Shown: in pieces, positions 23,801 through 34,620 of the stretch
How the letters are laid out: each line of letters begins with the position of its first letter
How positions within the stretch are numbered: the stretch's first letter is position 1
Assembly: GCA_012845835.1 (NCBI GenBank)
Contig: JABAKD010000016.1
Coordinates: 24,148,053 to 24,212,052, forward strand
Origin: Undaria pinnatifida
Lineage: Eukaryota > Sar > Phaeophyceae > Laminariales > Alariaceae
Direction of reading: 5' to 3'
DNA: 64,000 bases
Notes under the pieces: generated by a model
The model's input: only the letters and a program-made list of their open reading frames with translations
What the model was told of the DNA's origin: nothing
Databases searched by the model: none
Translations under genes and position numbers: made by a program

Positions 23801-25622
23801 AGCAACGTGTGCTCGCGCTCGACGAACCCTCGTTCTGGTGGCTTTGAGCTTCCAGTCGAGAGCCGCCAAAGCTACGTTCGTGGAGTTGCACTCAGCCGAG
23901 AGCCGTCAAAGCTACAGCAGGCGTAGCCGTTGTTCGCAAAATGGGATCGATACCGCGCGCTGCTGCCGTCGTGTGATACACGCTGCTGGCGAGCGGAGCT
24001 AGGAATGCGCCATGCTGATTTGCGGCGAGAAGGAATAGCAGTGATAGCCAAGCCAGGGTCAGCGCCTTGTATGATACTGTGCTATGTGGTACCTGGTATG
24101 AGTATGTGGGCGTATGGGTGTGTGTTTGGTGGTGGGATGAGCGATGTGATGGGATAAAAAAGCACGTGTAAAACTTTTTCGACTGAGTTTTTCGACTGGC
24201 ACCATCCCGTCGAGAAACTTGACCTTTTCGACTGGACCCCCCAGTCGGGAAACTCAGTCGAAAAAAGTTGAGTCGAAAAAGCTCTTTTTCGACTGTGTAA
24301 GAAAACCCGACTTGGGCTTCAGTCGAAAAAGGCCGTTGTCGACTGACAAATCCGACTGTGTAAAAAATGGCCTCATTGAGCATTATTTATCTTTCTCCTT
24401 CACTGTCCGCTTACCAATCAGTCACATGCTGACTGCATTCGCCTGTTACTCGCGTTCATCAGTCTCACCCGACCCCGGTGGCTTGCCATATCGTGCATCG
24501 ACTCCAGACGGCTCCAAGCGACACCCAGCGAGCTTCTGACAAGAAAGGGCGATCACCACAACTCCCAGGACATCTGCCCTCAATATGACATTTCCGAGCT
24601 TACAAGTACGTGCTGACGATCACTTCTATACCACGACATTCATATTCTTCTCAACTCTTTCCTTGAAACCGTACTATCAGGTATGTAGCATCCAATAACG
24701 GCATTTCCACTCATATTGTAACAGCCTGCGTATGTTTCAGCGACCCAAATAGATCCATATCCTGACCCAAGATCTACCGACCACGACAAGCGAAGATCAA
24801 CTCCAATACCAGGTACTCTTGTATGTAAGAATATTAACGTCTTCCTTGGATCTATTCCACTCAAAATTATCAACTTATGCGATGACTTTTTGACTCATAT
24901 TTTTATCAATTATCAACTGACTTATCACTCCTTACCACACTATCCTGTACCAGTTTTTTTCTTGTTTTTATTTTAGACCTACTAATATGGGCAATTATTT
25001 GAGCGACCATTTCACTCTTTAACAGGGATCTCCGACGCCAAAAAAAAAACCCATCCGTTACGGGACCATAAATCATCGATATTTCTGGGTTGCGAAATAA
25101 TCGAGCCCAGAAATCAGCGGATTTGGTGATTCTGAGCCCAGAAATAACAGCTCTTCCATCTTCTCAGAACTGGGATTATTTGACTTTTGAATACTACCTC
25201 GTACCAAGTATCACATGTCACCACTGCGTACTGTCTGGGTAGCAAGCGGTGTAGTCGGTTTTCCAGGGGTGAGTAGTGAGACGTATGCACCAGTACGAAC
25301 CAAGCACATTGTAGGCTGACTCCCGAGTTCACATTTTATGTGTTTCTGGCGGAGGCATGAATTGCGTCAGCTGTGATATATGCGTGTATCACCTTTGGTT
25401 TGCTTGTGTTTTTTCTCTGGGTATTCCTCAACTCCAGAGTGACTGGAGCCCGTCCTGTGACCACGGGATTGGTTATGCGAGTTAGTGTGAGAACAACAAC
25501 AACAACAACAACAAGTTTGCTTGTGTTTTTTCCCTGGGTATTCCTCAGCTCCAGAGTGACTGGAGCCCGTCCTGTGACCACGGACTTGGTTATGCGAGTT
25601 AATGTGAGAACAACAACAACAA

Positions 25623-25664
<42 letters not shown>

Positions 25665-28600
25665 CTCTGTACCTGGTATGATACCTGCCTGCTGTACACG
25701 TCGCCCATCACCCGCAACAAGAAGAATCGCAAACACACCTACTACATCATACAGGGCTTGTTGTGTGCGAGACAGAGCTTCGTCCTCACACAAACGCGAC
25801 AGCAGCAGCACCACCACCATCAAAATCGCCACAGCAGCACCACAGCAGCACCAAACCAGCAGCACAGCAGCAGACAACAGCAGAGGCGGTGGTGACCTAA
25901 CGTCGCCGGTGACAGTGTACGTGCCACATTTTCCAAAATAAAGGCAAACGGGAAAACAAGACCAATAAATTCAAAATAAAACCACTTTCCAAAATCAGAA
26001 GCCATAATGGACACCCCTTATTTCTCATGCAGATATTTCTGGAGCCTCAGGCCATTTTTTACACAGTCGGATTCCGCCAGTCGAAAACGGCTCTTTTCGA
26101 CTGGCTTCTGGTCCTTGTTGTTGTGGTTGTTGCTATTCTCACATTAATTCGCATAATCAGGTCCGTGGTCACAGGACAGGTTCCATTCACTCTGGAGTGG
26201 CAGAATACCTCAGGAAAAAAACAACACAAACAAAACCTTATCGTCAGTCGAGTCGATTTTATTGTTCTCGTGCTCTCCCTAGAGGCTGTTGGTGTGAGGG
26301 GGTACTGCCGTACTGCTGTATATGGCAGTCGAAAATCGGTTGGCAGCTCTGTGCTTCGCGCGTTCCCCGCGAGCAACGCTTGCTTCGCGCGCGACGAACC
26401 CTCGTCCAAGCGGGTTGGTGGCGTTGGACTTCAGCCGAAAGTCGCCAAAGCTACGGTTGTGGCGTTGCACTCAGCCGAGAGCCGCCGAAGCTACAGCAGG
26501 CGTAACCGTCGTTGGCAAAGTGGCATCGATACCGCGCGCTGCTGTCGTCATGTGATACACGCTGCTGGCGAGCGGAGCGAGGCATGCGCCACGCTGACTT
26601 GCGGCAAGAAGCAACAGCAGTGATAGCCAAGTCAGCACCGGTGTCTGTTGTATGATACTGCTGTGTGGTACCTGGTGTGGGTGTGTGCTTTGTGGTGGGA
26701 TGAGCGATGCGATGGGTTAAAAAAACGCGTGAAAAAAAAAATCGACTGAGTTTTTCGACTGGCAGATCCAGCAAAAACTTTTTCGACTGGATCCCCCAAT
26801 CGTAAAACTCAGTCGAAAAAAGTTGAGTCGACAAAGCTCTTTTTCGACTGTGTAAGGCCATTTCTTCGAAAGCTTTTCGACTGGATTCCCCAGTCGGAAA
26901 AGTCAGTCGGAAAAGGTTGAGTCGAACAAAGCTCTTTTTCGACTGTGTAAGGCCATTTCTTACACAGTCGGATTCCGCCAGTCAAAAACGGCCTGACTTT
27001 TTTCGACTGAATTCTTCAGGTCCTTCTTCTCATCGTCAGTCGAGTCGATTTTATAGGTTTTGTGTTTTTTCTAGAGGCGGTTGGTGTGAGGGAGTACTGC
27101 TGTACTGCTGCATGGCGCTCGGAAATCGGTTGGCAGCTCTGTGCTTCGCGCGTTCTGCGCGAGCAACGCGTGCTCGCGCTCGACGAACCCTCGTCCCAGC
27201 GAGTTGGTGGCTTTGGGCTTATAACCGAAAGCTACGTTCGTGGAGTTGCACTCAGCCGAGAGCCGCCAAAGCTACAGCAGGCGTAGCCGTTGTTCGCAAA
27301 ATGGCATCCATACCGCGCGCTGCTGCCGTCGTGTGATACACGCTGCTGGCGAGCGGAGCTAGGAATGCGCCACGCTGACTTGCGGCGAGAAGCAACAGCA
27401 GTGATAGCCAAGCCAGGGTCAGCGCCTTGTATGATACTGTGCTATGTGGTACCTGGTATGGGTGCGTGGGCGTGTGGGTGTGTGTTTGGTGGTGGGATGA
27501 GCAATGCGATGGGATAAAAAAGCACGTGTAAAACTTTTTCGACTGAGTTTTTCGACTGGCACCATCCCGTCGAGAAACTTGACCTTTTCCACTGGATCCC
27601 CCAGTCGGAAAACTCAGTCAAAAAAAGTTGAGTCGACAAAGCTCTTTTCCGACTGTGTAAGAAAGCCCGAGTTAGGCTTGAGTCGAAAAAGGCCGTTGTC
27701 GACTGACAAATCCGACTGCGTAAGAAATTGCCTTTCGACTGTGTAAGAAAGCCCGATTTGGGCTTCAGTTGAAAAAGACTGTTTTCGACTGACAAATCTG
27801 ACCGTGCAAGAAATAGTCTCAAAACTAGAAAAATAATCGCCACAAAGAATCGCTTCAAAAAATCCATAATGGTAGGTCTAGGTACCAGGTATGTATTAAT
27901 AGATATAAATTCGTCTAGGGTGGCCGATACGAGCAGTCCAAGCGGGCTCGCTTTCACAGGGCGTTTTGGCCCGACTAGCTTCTGCAATCTCTTGCTGGTG
28001 TCACCTTCAGACTTCTTGGCCCGACTAGCGACTAGCTTCTTGCTTTTAACGTTTTGGCCCGACCACGAGCTTCTTTCATGTTTTGCTTTTCGCTTTTAAC
28101 TTTTTGACCCGACTACGTGCTTCTGTCATTTTTAGCTGCTGCATGCAGGTCGAAATGTCCCGCTTCTACCCCCCGCAGACGTAGCACCGCCACAACGCCA
28201 AAAAAGCAACACCAACCCCTCCAAGAACCAACAACAACTCTGCCTAAGGTCATGAGCACCGAATCCAACATCACCACTAACACCAAACGTTCCAAGGCTA
28301 ACGCAACGATGGGCAAGCGGGCTGCTGCCTCAAACGCTGCTGCTGGTCGTAGTGCCGCCGCAACTGTTGCTATTCTGTGTGTGCAACTCTAGTACTGCTG
28401 TCTATCTGATGCGCTGATGTGGTCTGCGTGTGGTGCTTGTTATGTAACAGGTATCTACATGGGGCTCCCAAAAAATACCGATGCTCTTGCGTGGGTATGC
28501 GTGTGTTTTTCGTTCAACGCACGACAGCATCACTTAGTAGTGCCAGTATATGTGCCAGCGCTATTCAGGACACCGGCACTATTGGAATAGAGTTGCCATT

Positions 28601-30460
28601 CATAGCTACCTACGTGCAGAGAGTGCCAGTCGTGCCAAGTGATTCTACCGGCACTATACAGAGCAAAGGCACAATCCAACCGGCTCTAAAATAGCCCGTT
28701 CCTTGCCAGCAATGAATATCAGCGAAACGCTCATATCTGTGCTACAGATGCCTTCACGCAAAAAACTCAACAGCATCTTTAGCACAGCGCAAGGTAGCAT
28801 CATAACAGAAAGATAAGAACAGCATGGGGGAAGCGGGGACCTGTAACACCTAACAAGCACTTGGGGCTCGATTTCTGCACATAAATAACCATGATATTCG
28901 TTCATATTTGGTACGTACGACTGAAAACATTATTATCGGTCTGTTTTTTTACTTGATTTCAGTATACCGGTTTCTCCCCGCCGCTGTGCTGGTTCTTCCA
29001 AAAAACGCACAAGGATTGTTTGCTGCTGTTTTCTCCTGCTGCTGCTGATGATATTTTCACCAGAGACATGAAATTAAAAAAATCCCGATATTGGACGTTT
29101 TGAGTCGAATTATGTGCACCTGGAGTTTTATATCCAATGGCCGTCACAAGATAGCGTAAGACCGCCCTGACTTCTTCGCCATGTTGCGTTATCTCCCCAG
29201 TGCCATTGATGATGCACTTGATACCCTCTATGAGCCCAATGCCGTCTTTAGTCAGCTTTTAGGGTCTGCTAGTATGACATTTTTTTCCAAGAAATAGCCT
29301 TCGACTGGATCCGCCAGTCGAAAAACTCAGTCGAAAAAGTTTTACACGTGTTTTTATATCCCATCGCATCGCTCATCCCATCACCAAGCACACACCCACC
29401 CACACGCCCACATACCGATACCAGGTACCACACAGCAGTATCATACAACAGCGCCGACGATGCCTTGGCTACCACTGCTGTTCCTTCTCGCCGCGAGTCA
29501 GTGTGGCGCATTCCTAGCTCCGCTCGCCAGCAGCGTGTATCACTCGAAGCAGCAGCGCGCGGTATCGATCCCATTTTGCGAACAACGGCTACTCCTGCTG
29601 TAGCTTTGGCGGCTCTCGGCTGAGTGCAACTCCACGAAGGTAGCTTTGGCGGCTTTCGGCTCTAAGCCAAAAACGCAGACGCGCGAAGCACAGAGTTGCC
29701 AACCGATTTTCGACTGCCACACAGCAGTAGTGCTTCACACCAACCGCCTCTAGGAAGAGCACAAAAACTATAAAATCGGCTCGACTGACGATAAGAAGAA
29801 GGACCAGGAGAATCCAGTCGAAAAAAAGTCCAGTCGAAAACGGCCGTTGTCGACTGGCGGGATCCGACTGTGTAAGAAATGGCCTAAAGTCTAATACTAG
29901 TACCAGATACTGGCATAGATTTTCCCGAAACGTTTGTGCAGTTGCCAGTTGACGGGCTTCACCGCAGCACTCGTCACTACTGCTGTTACTATGTATCTCA
30001 AACAATAGCAGTTGTTGTTAATTGCACAGCAGTACTACAAGGATACCCTATCATACCTCTACTAATAGTACCATAGTACGAGTTTCTGCTGCTGTACACT
30101 GCTGCTGCTCGGTTGCTGTACGACGCGAGACCGTGACACTCACGTTTCCTTCATCCCGTCGTAGACGCGATCGTAGTCGAAAACCGAAGGGTCCGCTTCT
30201 AGGGCATCCTCGTATTCTTTCTTCGCCTGCTTCTCCTGCTTCGCCGATATCGCCGCTAACCTCTTGTTCACGGCGGCCACTCCGCTTAGGTCGTCCTTGG
30301 GCCCGTCTTCGTCATCGGAGTTGGCATCGAATACCGAGGTTGCTCCCGGTGGGCGCCGTCTTGGGGCGGGCTTGGAGCCAATGGGTTTCGACTTGCCCGC
30401 ACCCTTTTTGAGCGAGGAAGCCGAGCCGATCAGGCCGAACTTGACCCCTGACTTTCGCAT
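20825..30460 (-). CDS. NSRP1: Nuclear speckle splicing regulatory protein 1 (CCDC55) homologue
   Basis: Four minus-strand exons: 30460-30144, 23082-22923, 22752-22613 and 21635-20825 (stop). Phases 2, 0 and 2 match, giving 476 codons including stop. The joined protein follows NSRP1. The N-terminus has KFGLIGSASSLKK, then SVFDANSDDEDG, then VFDYDRVYDGMK. Next come RQPKYIGNLLKQAKMRAVE, a charged coiled coil, the signature FVTSAYKKKL, and DVTKTGMSG spliced to FYSNLITKNIA. A long Ala/Gly/Asp-rich disordered region follows, ending in SARERFLARKK, which matches the conserved end of the family. NSRP1 is a nuclear-speckle RNA-binding protein that influences alternative splice-site choice. Intron 1 is 7061 bp and filled with repeats, while introns 2 and 3 are short or moderate. 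The acceptor of exon 2 has a weak pyrimidine tract but is the only one that keeps the frame. The identity is secure; the exact exon-2 boundary is less so. Confidence 0.88.
23590..24372 (+). mobile_element. PIF/Harbinger-like MITE, copy M1
   Basis: 783 bp with terminal inverted repeats beginning GGCCATTTCTTACACAGTCGG and ending in the reverse complement (…TGTGTAAAAAATGGCC). Subterminal CAGTCGAAAA words occur in both orientations. Flanked by TAA and TCA. It has no coding capacity and a conserved interior shared with copies M2-M5. Confidence 0.8.
25250..25665 (+). repeat. Dispersed (AAC)n-tailed repeat, tandem pair
   Basis: A unit of about 110 bp (from TTTGCTTGTGTTTTTTC through TGTGAGAAC) ends in (AAC)n. 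It is present twice in tandem (about 25398-25513 and 25514-25665), with longer flanking homology from 25250. It recurs inverted at about 26105-26236 and 51418-51660. A body with a short-repeat tail suggests a SINE or LINE 3' end, but no internal Pol III promoter was recognised. Confidence 0.65.
26050..26950 (+). mobile_element. PIF/Harbinger-like MITE, copy M2, rearranged right end
   Basis: The left terminus GGCCATTTTTTACACAGTCGG follows TCA. The interior matches M1 but is interrupted at about 26105-26236 by the (AAC)n-tailed repeat in inverse orientation. The right end carries two partial subterminal blocks and abuts M3. Confidence 0.7.
26951..27735 (+). mobile_element. PIF/Harbinger-like MITE, copy M3
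   Basis: Starts TAA|GGCCATTTCTTACACAGTCGG and has the same interior as M1 (about 90% by eye). The right end is near 27732, with a further half-terminus extending to about 27815. Confidence 0.75.
29283..29884 (-). mobile_element. PIF/Harbinger-like MITE, copy M4 (inverted, left end truncated)
   Basis: Reverse orientation. It ends …GACTGTGTAAGAAATGGCC followed by TAA. Its other terminus is shortened to about …AAATAGCC at 29283. Confidence 0.7.
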
Positions 30461-30487
30461 AAGAGCACGGAAAAGAAAGCACGGGGA

Positions 30488-30868
30488 TTGGGCTGTTACG
30501 TGCGTCTTTTATTATGGCACCGGTTGCGCTGCGTGCTGTCGGTCCGCCTGATTCCGAGCCGATGTCCCGCTAGGCTGTGCTCAGCTGGAGGGCCCACGAA
30601 GAATCCACCCTTGCACGAAAGCTACCAAAACGATTTGGAACTCCCCGAGCGACGCATACTGCGGCAAAAGGCAAAAGACCAGCTGCAAAAGACAGCCTCG
30701 TTAGTAGACGTCTCGACTATTGGCCCTTCTGCCATGAACGAGGTTCCACTTGAGGGAATGGATGAAGACATGCTGGGCACCGTTCCTGAGGCGGAATGGC
30801 TCCGATCTGTGCCAAGTGAGAAAGTTCGATTGCGTTGGAACACCTTCTATTGTGTGTCCGCACCGTGA
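30488..30868 (+). CDS. Unrecognised open frame divergent from NSRP1
   Basis: A 126-codon frame starting 28 bp from the NSRP1 start on the opposite strand. The part from about residue 45 (LELPERRILRQKAKDQLQK…) has a protein-like charged composition and could be an exon of a divergent gene. It has no recognised domain, and the first 40 residues look like 5' leader. It may be spurious. Confidence 0.25.
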   Translation: MGCYVRLLLWHRLRCVLSVRLIPSRCPARLCSAGGPTKNPPLHESYQNDLELPERRILRQKAKDQLQKTASLVDVSTIGPSAMNEVPLEGMDEDMLGTVPEAEWLRSVPSEKVRLRWNTFYCVSAP

Positions 30869-31670
30869 TATTCCACAGCAGTTACTTTGTTCTATGTTGT
30901 ATGCAACGTGGCAGGCAGCATGTTCGGTCGTTGGGACCGGGCGGCGTTGTGATGCGCCATGAGAGGGGCAGAGTTGCCTTTCACCACTAGCACGGCGCTC
31001 GCTCTTGTCCTTGTCGCAACTGTTGTTCTACAATCGTTGGATTCCTCGCAGTAGTTGCGTAATTCCAACTCATATATATGAAATGAAACGAAAACCCAAA
31101 CAGCAGTACTCGCAACCGTGTACGTACTCGAGAGTGTGTGTAGTTGTGCCGCCGTCGGGTGCCAGGTATGTTCTTCGTATCGCATGGCTTCATGATATCC
31201 ACAGCAACCGCCGCGTTGTCAAGGCACGTGTCAAGCTGTACGGCCGGTGCTTATAAGCACCTCGGTGGCCGCTGATGTCGGCACCGAGGAAGTGGAACGG
31301 GAAAATGGATAGTGTGCCCTTAGTTTTTTTCACACGCATCGATGTTACTGGTCTGCACCGTGGCGGTTTGCACCTCGCATTATACTACTGAGCTATACGA
31401 GTACAGCAGTTATGAGTAGTATTAATAGTTGATCAGCAGGCTGGACGATCAGTAGATCAGCAGGAGATCAGCAATCAGCACTCCTGGTGTGGAATCGTTG
31501 CTGTGGGGTAGACGTATGATGCTTCGCATGCAGGAGGTCAGGCCAGTAGTCTTGGGGCCATCGTTCGTTGTTCCGGAACAGATGTATGATACCGGTGCTC
31601 GTAGTACAACAGCAGTTGCAAATTGTGCGGTTGGCGCCTGATACCTACCAAGTGTTTTATTTATAGTATC
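30869..31670. other. Intergenic, no gene seen
   Basis: AT-rich sequence with a run of GATCAGCA words at about 31432-31478. Nothing codes convincingly. Confidence 0.4.
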
Positions 31671-31674
31671 ACTT

Positions 31675-32436
31675 ACAAGAGCGTCAGCTACGCTCGCGCA
31701 AGGAAGATTTCAACTCATAAATGTGATGGGGGTAGAAAGAAGAGACCCATGAAAGAAGAGACCCATGATTTAGTGCTACTAGCGATTTGATACTGGCAAG
31801 AGCTACTTGTGCGGAGCTGATTGCCCGGTCTGTGCTGTGCTGTATGCTGGCGATGTCACGTTCCGATCGGCAGTAGTACGGGTGTAATTTGCGAAGAAAA
31901 AATCGCGAAGAGGACCGAGATGGAGAACAAAACCAACGACGAAAAAGCAAAACGGCGAGTACACACACGTACCAACGGTACCTGGTGGTACTCTTTGTGG
32001 TTCTAAAGAAAGCACAGGGCTCCGCTCCGCAAGGCTGCTGACGCCGCCCTCTACGCTCGCGCAAGAAATAATGCAAATAAATGGGGCAGGAAAATAGGCC
32101 CGTGATGATTTGGTGCGAATAGGGAATTGATAATAATGCCAAGAGGTTCTTGTGCAGAGCTAATTGCCCTGCGCTGCGCTGTGTGCTTGTTGATGTCACG
32201 TTCTGAACGGCAGTACGTGCGATATTTGCGCGGGGGGGGAGGCATGGGGACCGAGAGAGGACAATCAACTGAAGAGAGCAAAAAGACGAGTACACAAAAC
32301 ACACACATAAACCTGGTATCAGTATCATACCTGGTACTACAACTACTGCTATTAATAGTAACTGCTGCCGTATGTTTAAAAGAATGCCCAGCGCCGCACG
32401 ACACGGCACCGCAAAACGAAGGGCAAGGCACGGCAC
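31675..32436. repeat. Diverged tandem duplication of about 360 bp
   Basis: The two halves (about 31680-32045 and 32050-32430) align. Both begin cgctcgcgcaag, share …gatttg/gaattgata…, then gcgctgtg…gatgtcacgttc…cggcagta, and end near acctggta. The CG-rich junction motif (ccgccctctacgctcgcgcaag) recurs at about 53775-53815. The minus-strand open frames across it are not conserved between the halves. Confidence 0.65.
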
Positions 32437-32639
32437 TGCACTTCGCTGCGCTGCGCTGCTGAGCTATATATAGCCGTGCTGAACTGAGCTGGGGGTGCAT
32501 TGTTTGTGATCCAATAACAACGTCATAGGTACAAACCTGGTGTAGTATTAATATTACCGGTACGTGGTGTGATACTTCGAAGATTATCGGCATGTACGAA
32601 CTAGTAGAAAAGTACAGCAAAGCACGCATCATGGCAAAG

Positions 32640-32770
32640 CACGGCAAAGCACAGCGCTTTGCTCTGCTGAGCTAGCGCTGCGCTGCGGCGCGCTGCTGAG
32701 CTGAGCTGCAGGGCATCGCAGGGCACTGCACGGCGCTGCGTTGCTGTGAGCTAAAGCGCTGCGATGGGGT
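32640..32770. repeat. GCTGAGCT/GCTGCGCT low-complexity tract
   Basis: Degenerate repeats of gctgagct, gctgcgct and gcaaagca. They give spurious minus-strand frames. Confidence 0.6.
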
Positions 32771-33227
32771 GCTGGGCGGTGCGGAGCTGATGAGCCAAGC
32801 CCAAATATCAGCTGATGAAACTTCGTCAAGTACAAAACAAATGGTGGGAATAAAAAAAAAGCTAAAGCTGGACCGTTCTGCAACTAATGCACAGGCGGCA
32901 ACTTAGCGGCAAATGGTGGGAAGTTCAACTTACTAAAAAAAGGAGGAAAAAATCGCGAAAAAAATCTGAATTGTGTTGGCAGAAAAACCAAATTTGCAGT
33001 AAGCAGCTGAAAAGTCAAGAAACAACTGGCAAGACGAGCAGAAACAAAAACAATAAAGGCCGAGCAAGAAACCAAAGAGAAGCTGAACCGTTCCGCAAGT
33101 AATGCACGGGGGCGGTGTCGAAGTGGGACCCCCGGAGATGCCAGGGAGATGCCAACCGAGCACTGTCAGAAGAAAGATCTAAGTAAGTCTATCATACCCT
33201 GGCAGTGATGGATAGGAATACTAAAGG
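32771..33227. other. Intergenic A-rich sequence
   Basis: A-rich with no gene recognised. Confidence 0.35.
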
Positions 33228-33719
33228 GCAATGGTCAAAGGGGGGTGTACCCCCTGCTTTTTTGGTCAATCGGGGACATAGGCCAAACCCGGCCGCGGGA
33301 GGCGCTTGCACGTGCCCCAGACTGCTCCAAAAGCAGTTCTGACACGCTAGCCAGGTGCCCGCAGACCTTGCCGAGCACGCGTACCTTTTTATTTTTTATT
33401 CTGAGCACGTTGTTGGGGCTAGCCGGACCGTGGCGCGCGCGGGGTCTTACGGATCCCCCCTTTTGACCACGTGTTGGGGGGGTATGCCCCGGAAATCTAC
33501 TAAATTCATGTAGTACCCCCGCATGACTATACTTTCACCCCTATTGACCGAAATCGTACTCCTACTTGACCACTAACGGAAGCCCCAAAAGCAGGTACAA
33601 ACACATCTACACATCACCGTGTACAACAGCCCGAACAGCCCAAGGGCCAAACAACCGGCAGTTGCGAGTAGTCGCGATCGATTTCTTCGGGAAACAATAC
33701 ACGAAGCGCCCAAACAGCT
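33228..33719 (+). repeat. About 490 bp dispersed repeat, copy 1
   Basis: Nearly identical, in inverted orientation, to 63048-63534. Shared landmarks run from ggcaatgg…caaa through tttttggtcaatcgggg, ggccgcgggaggcgct and ggtgttgggggggtatgcc to the end at cccaaa(c/t)agc. Homology stops sharply at both ends in both copies, so this is a discrete mobile unit of unknown class. Confidence 0.75.
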
Positions 33720-33919
33720 AGTCGAGTGTTTGCGTTAAAAAAAATCATTGAAAAAATTTCCATCATGCTAGAAAAAGGCCAGATTCCCTCCGGCATGCTT
33801 TTGGTTTTGTTTGCGGTGACCGAATCGCAGAAAAGGCGTACACGGCCTTCATATCACAGGCAGGGAGCGAGGAGGCAGCATCAAATTTTGAATTTAGATA
33901 TGGTGCGGTAGCACCTATT

Positions 33920-34620
33920 AATAGACTCACCGACAGGGGCAGGCCCAGCACAACACCATCAGACAAACAGCAGCACACCAGCAGTAGTGCAGTAGCAGCA
34001 CCGCAGCCGCTGCCGCAGCAGCAGCAGCAGCGGCGGGGGCGGGGGCGGAGGTGGCAGTAGCGATGGCCCCGCCAGATGAGTTGCGGCACAGCAGCTCGGC
34101 TCGGCCTGGCTCGATCACCACGATCACCACAACAACAGAACAGCCAGTTTTTTTTTTTTTTTTTTTAGAACCAAACGCAGGAGACACCAACCGCAGCAGC
34201 AGCACAATAGCCGCCGCACAGCAGTAGCAGCAGTAGCCGCGGCGGCGGACGTGCGGCGTTGGTGGCGGTGGCGGTGGAGGCTTTGGCGACGGCGTTGTGG
34301 TATAGCGACGGTGGTTGACAAAATCAGCACCGAATACGACATCACGCAGCAGCAGAGAACCAGGTCACATCGTAGAGAGCGCGGGAGCGCTGGCTCACTA
34401 GCACCTACCCCTGAGGTTGCGCGTACGCGCCATGCTTCCCCGGCTACCCTTTGGTGCCTCCGCATCAAGGTTGGGTTGTGTCTACCGCTGCTAAGCACAG
34501 CCCACAGCGGGCAGAGTCTGCTGTGCGCTCCCGTGTGGGCTGTGCCCTCGTGCCCTCGTGCCCTCTGACTGTTGTGCCGTTGTGCCTGGAGAGAACGATG
34601 GTAAGCTCGGTATTTGTAGG
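33920..34620. other. CAG/GGC-rich low-complexity region with T20 run
   Basis: (CAG)n/(GCAGC)n near 34005-34030, an uninterrupted run of T at 34147-34166, and GGCGGTGGC repeats near 34255-34285. Open frames here are compositional artefacts. Confidence 0.6.

Larger units (their letters stand above)
23083..30143 (-). other. 7.06 kb repeat-packed first intron of NSRP1
   Basis: The donor (…GAAAC|gtgagt) and acceptor (…catgacag) are on the minus strand. The intron contains four copies of one MITE family, a tailed (AAC)n repeat in three copies, and simple repeats. A degenerate run of TTTTGGCCCGACTA words lies at about 27964-28130. I found no convincing additional host gene in it. The stretches 24400-25250 and 28140-29280 are AT-rich unique sequence without a gene. 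Confidence 0.75.
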
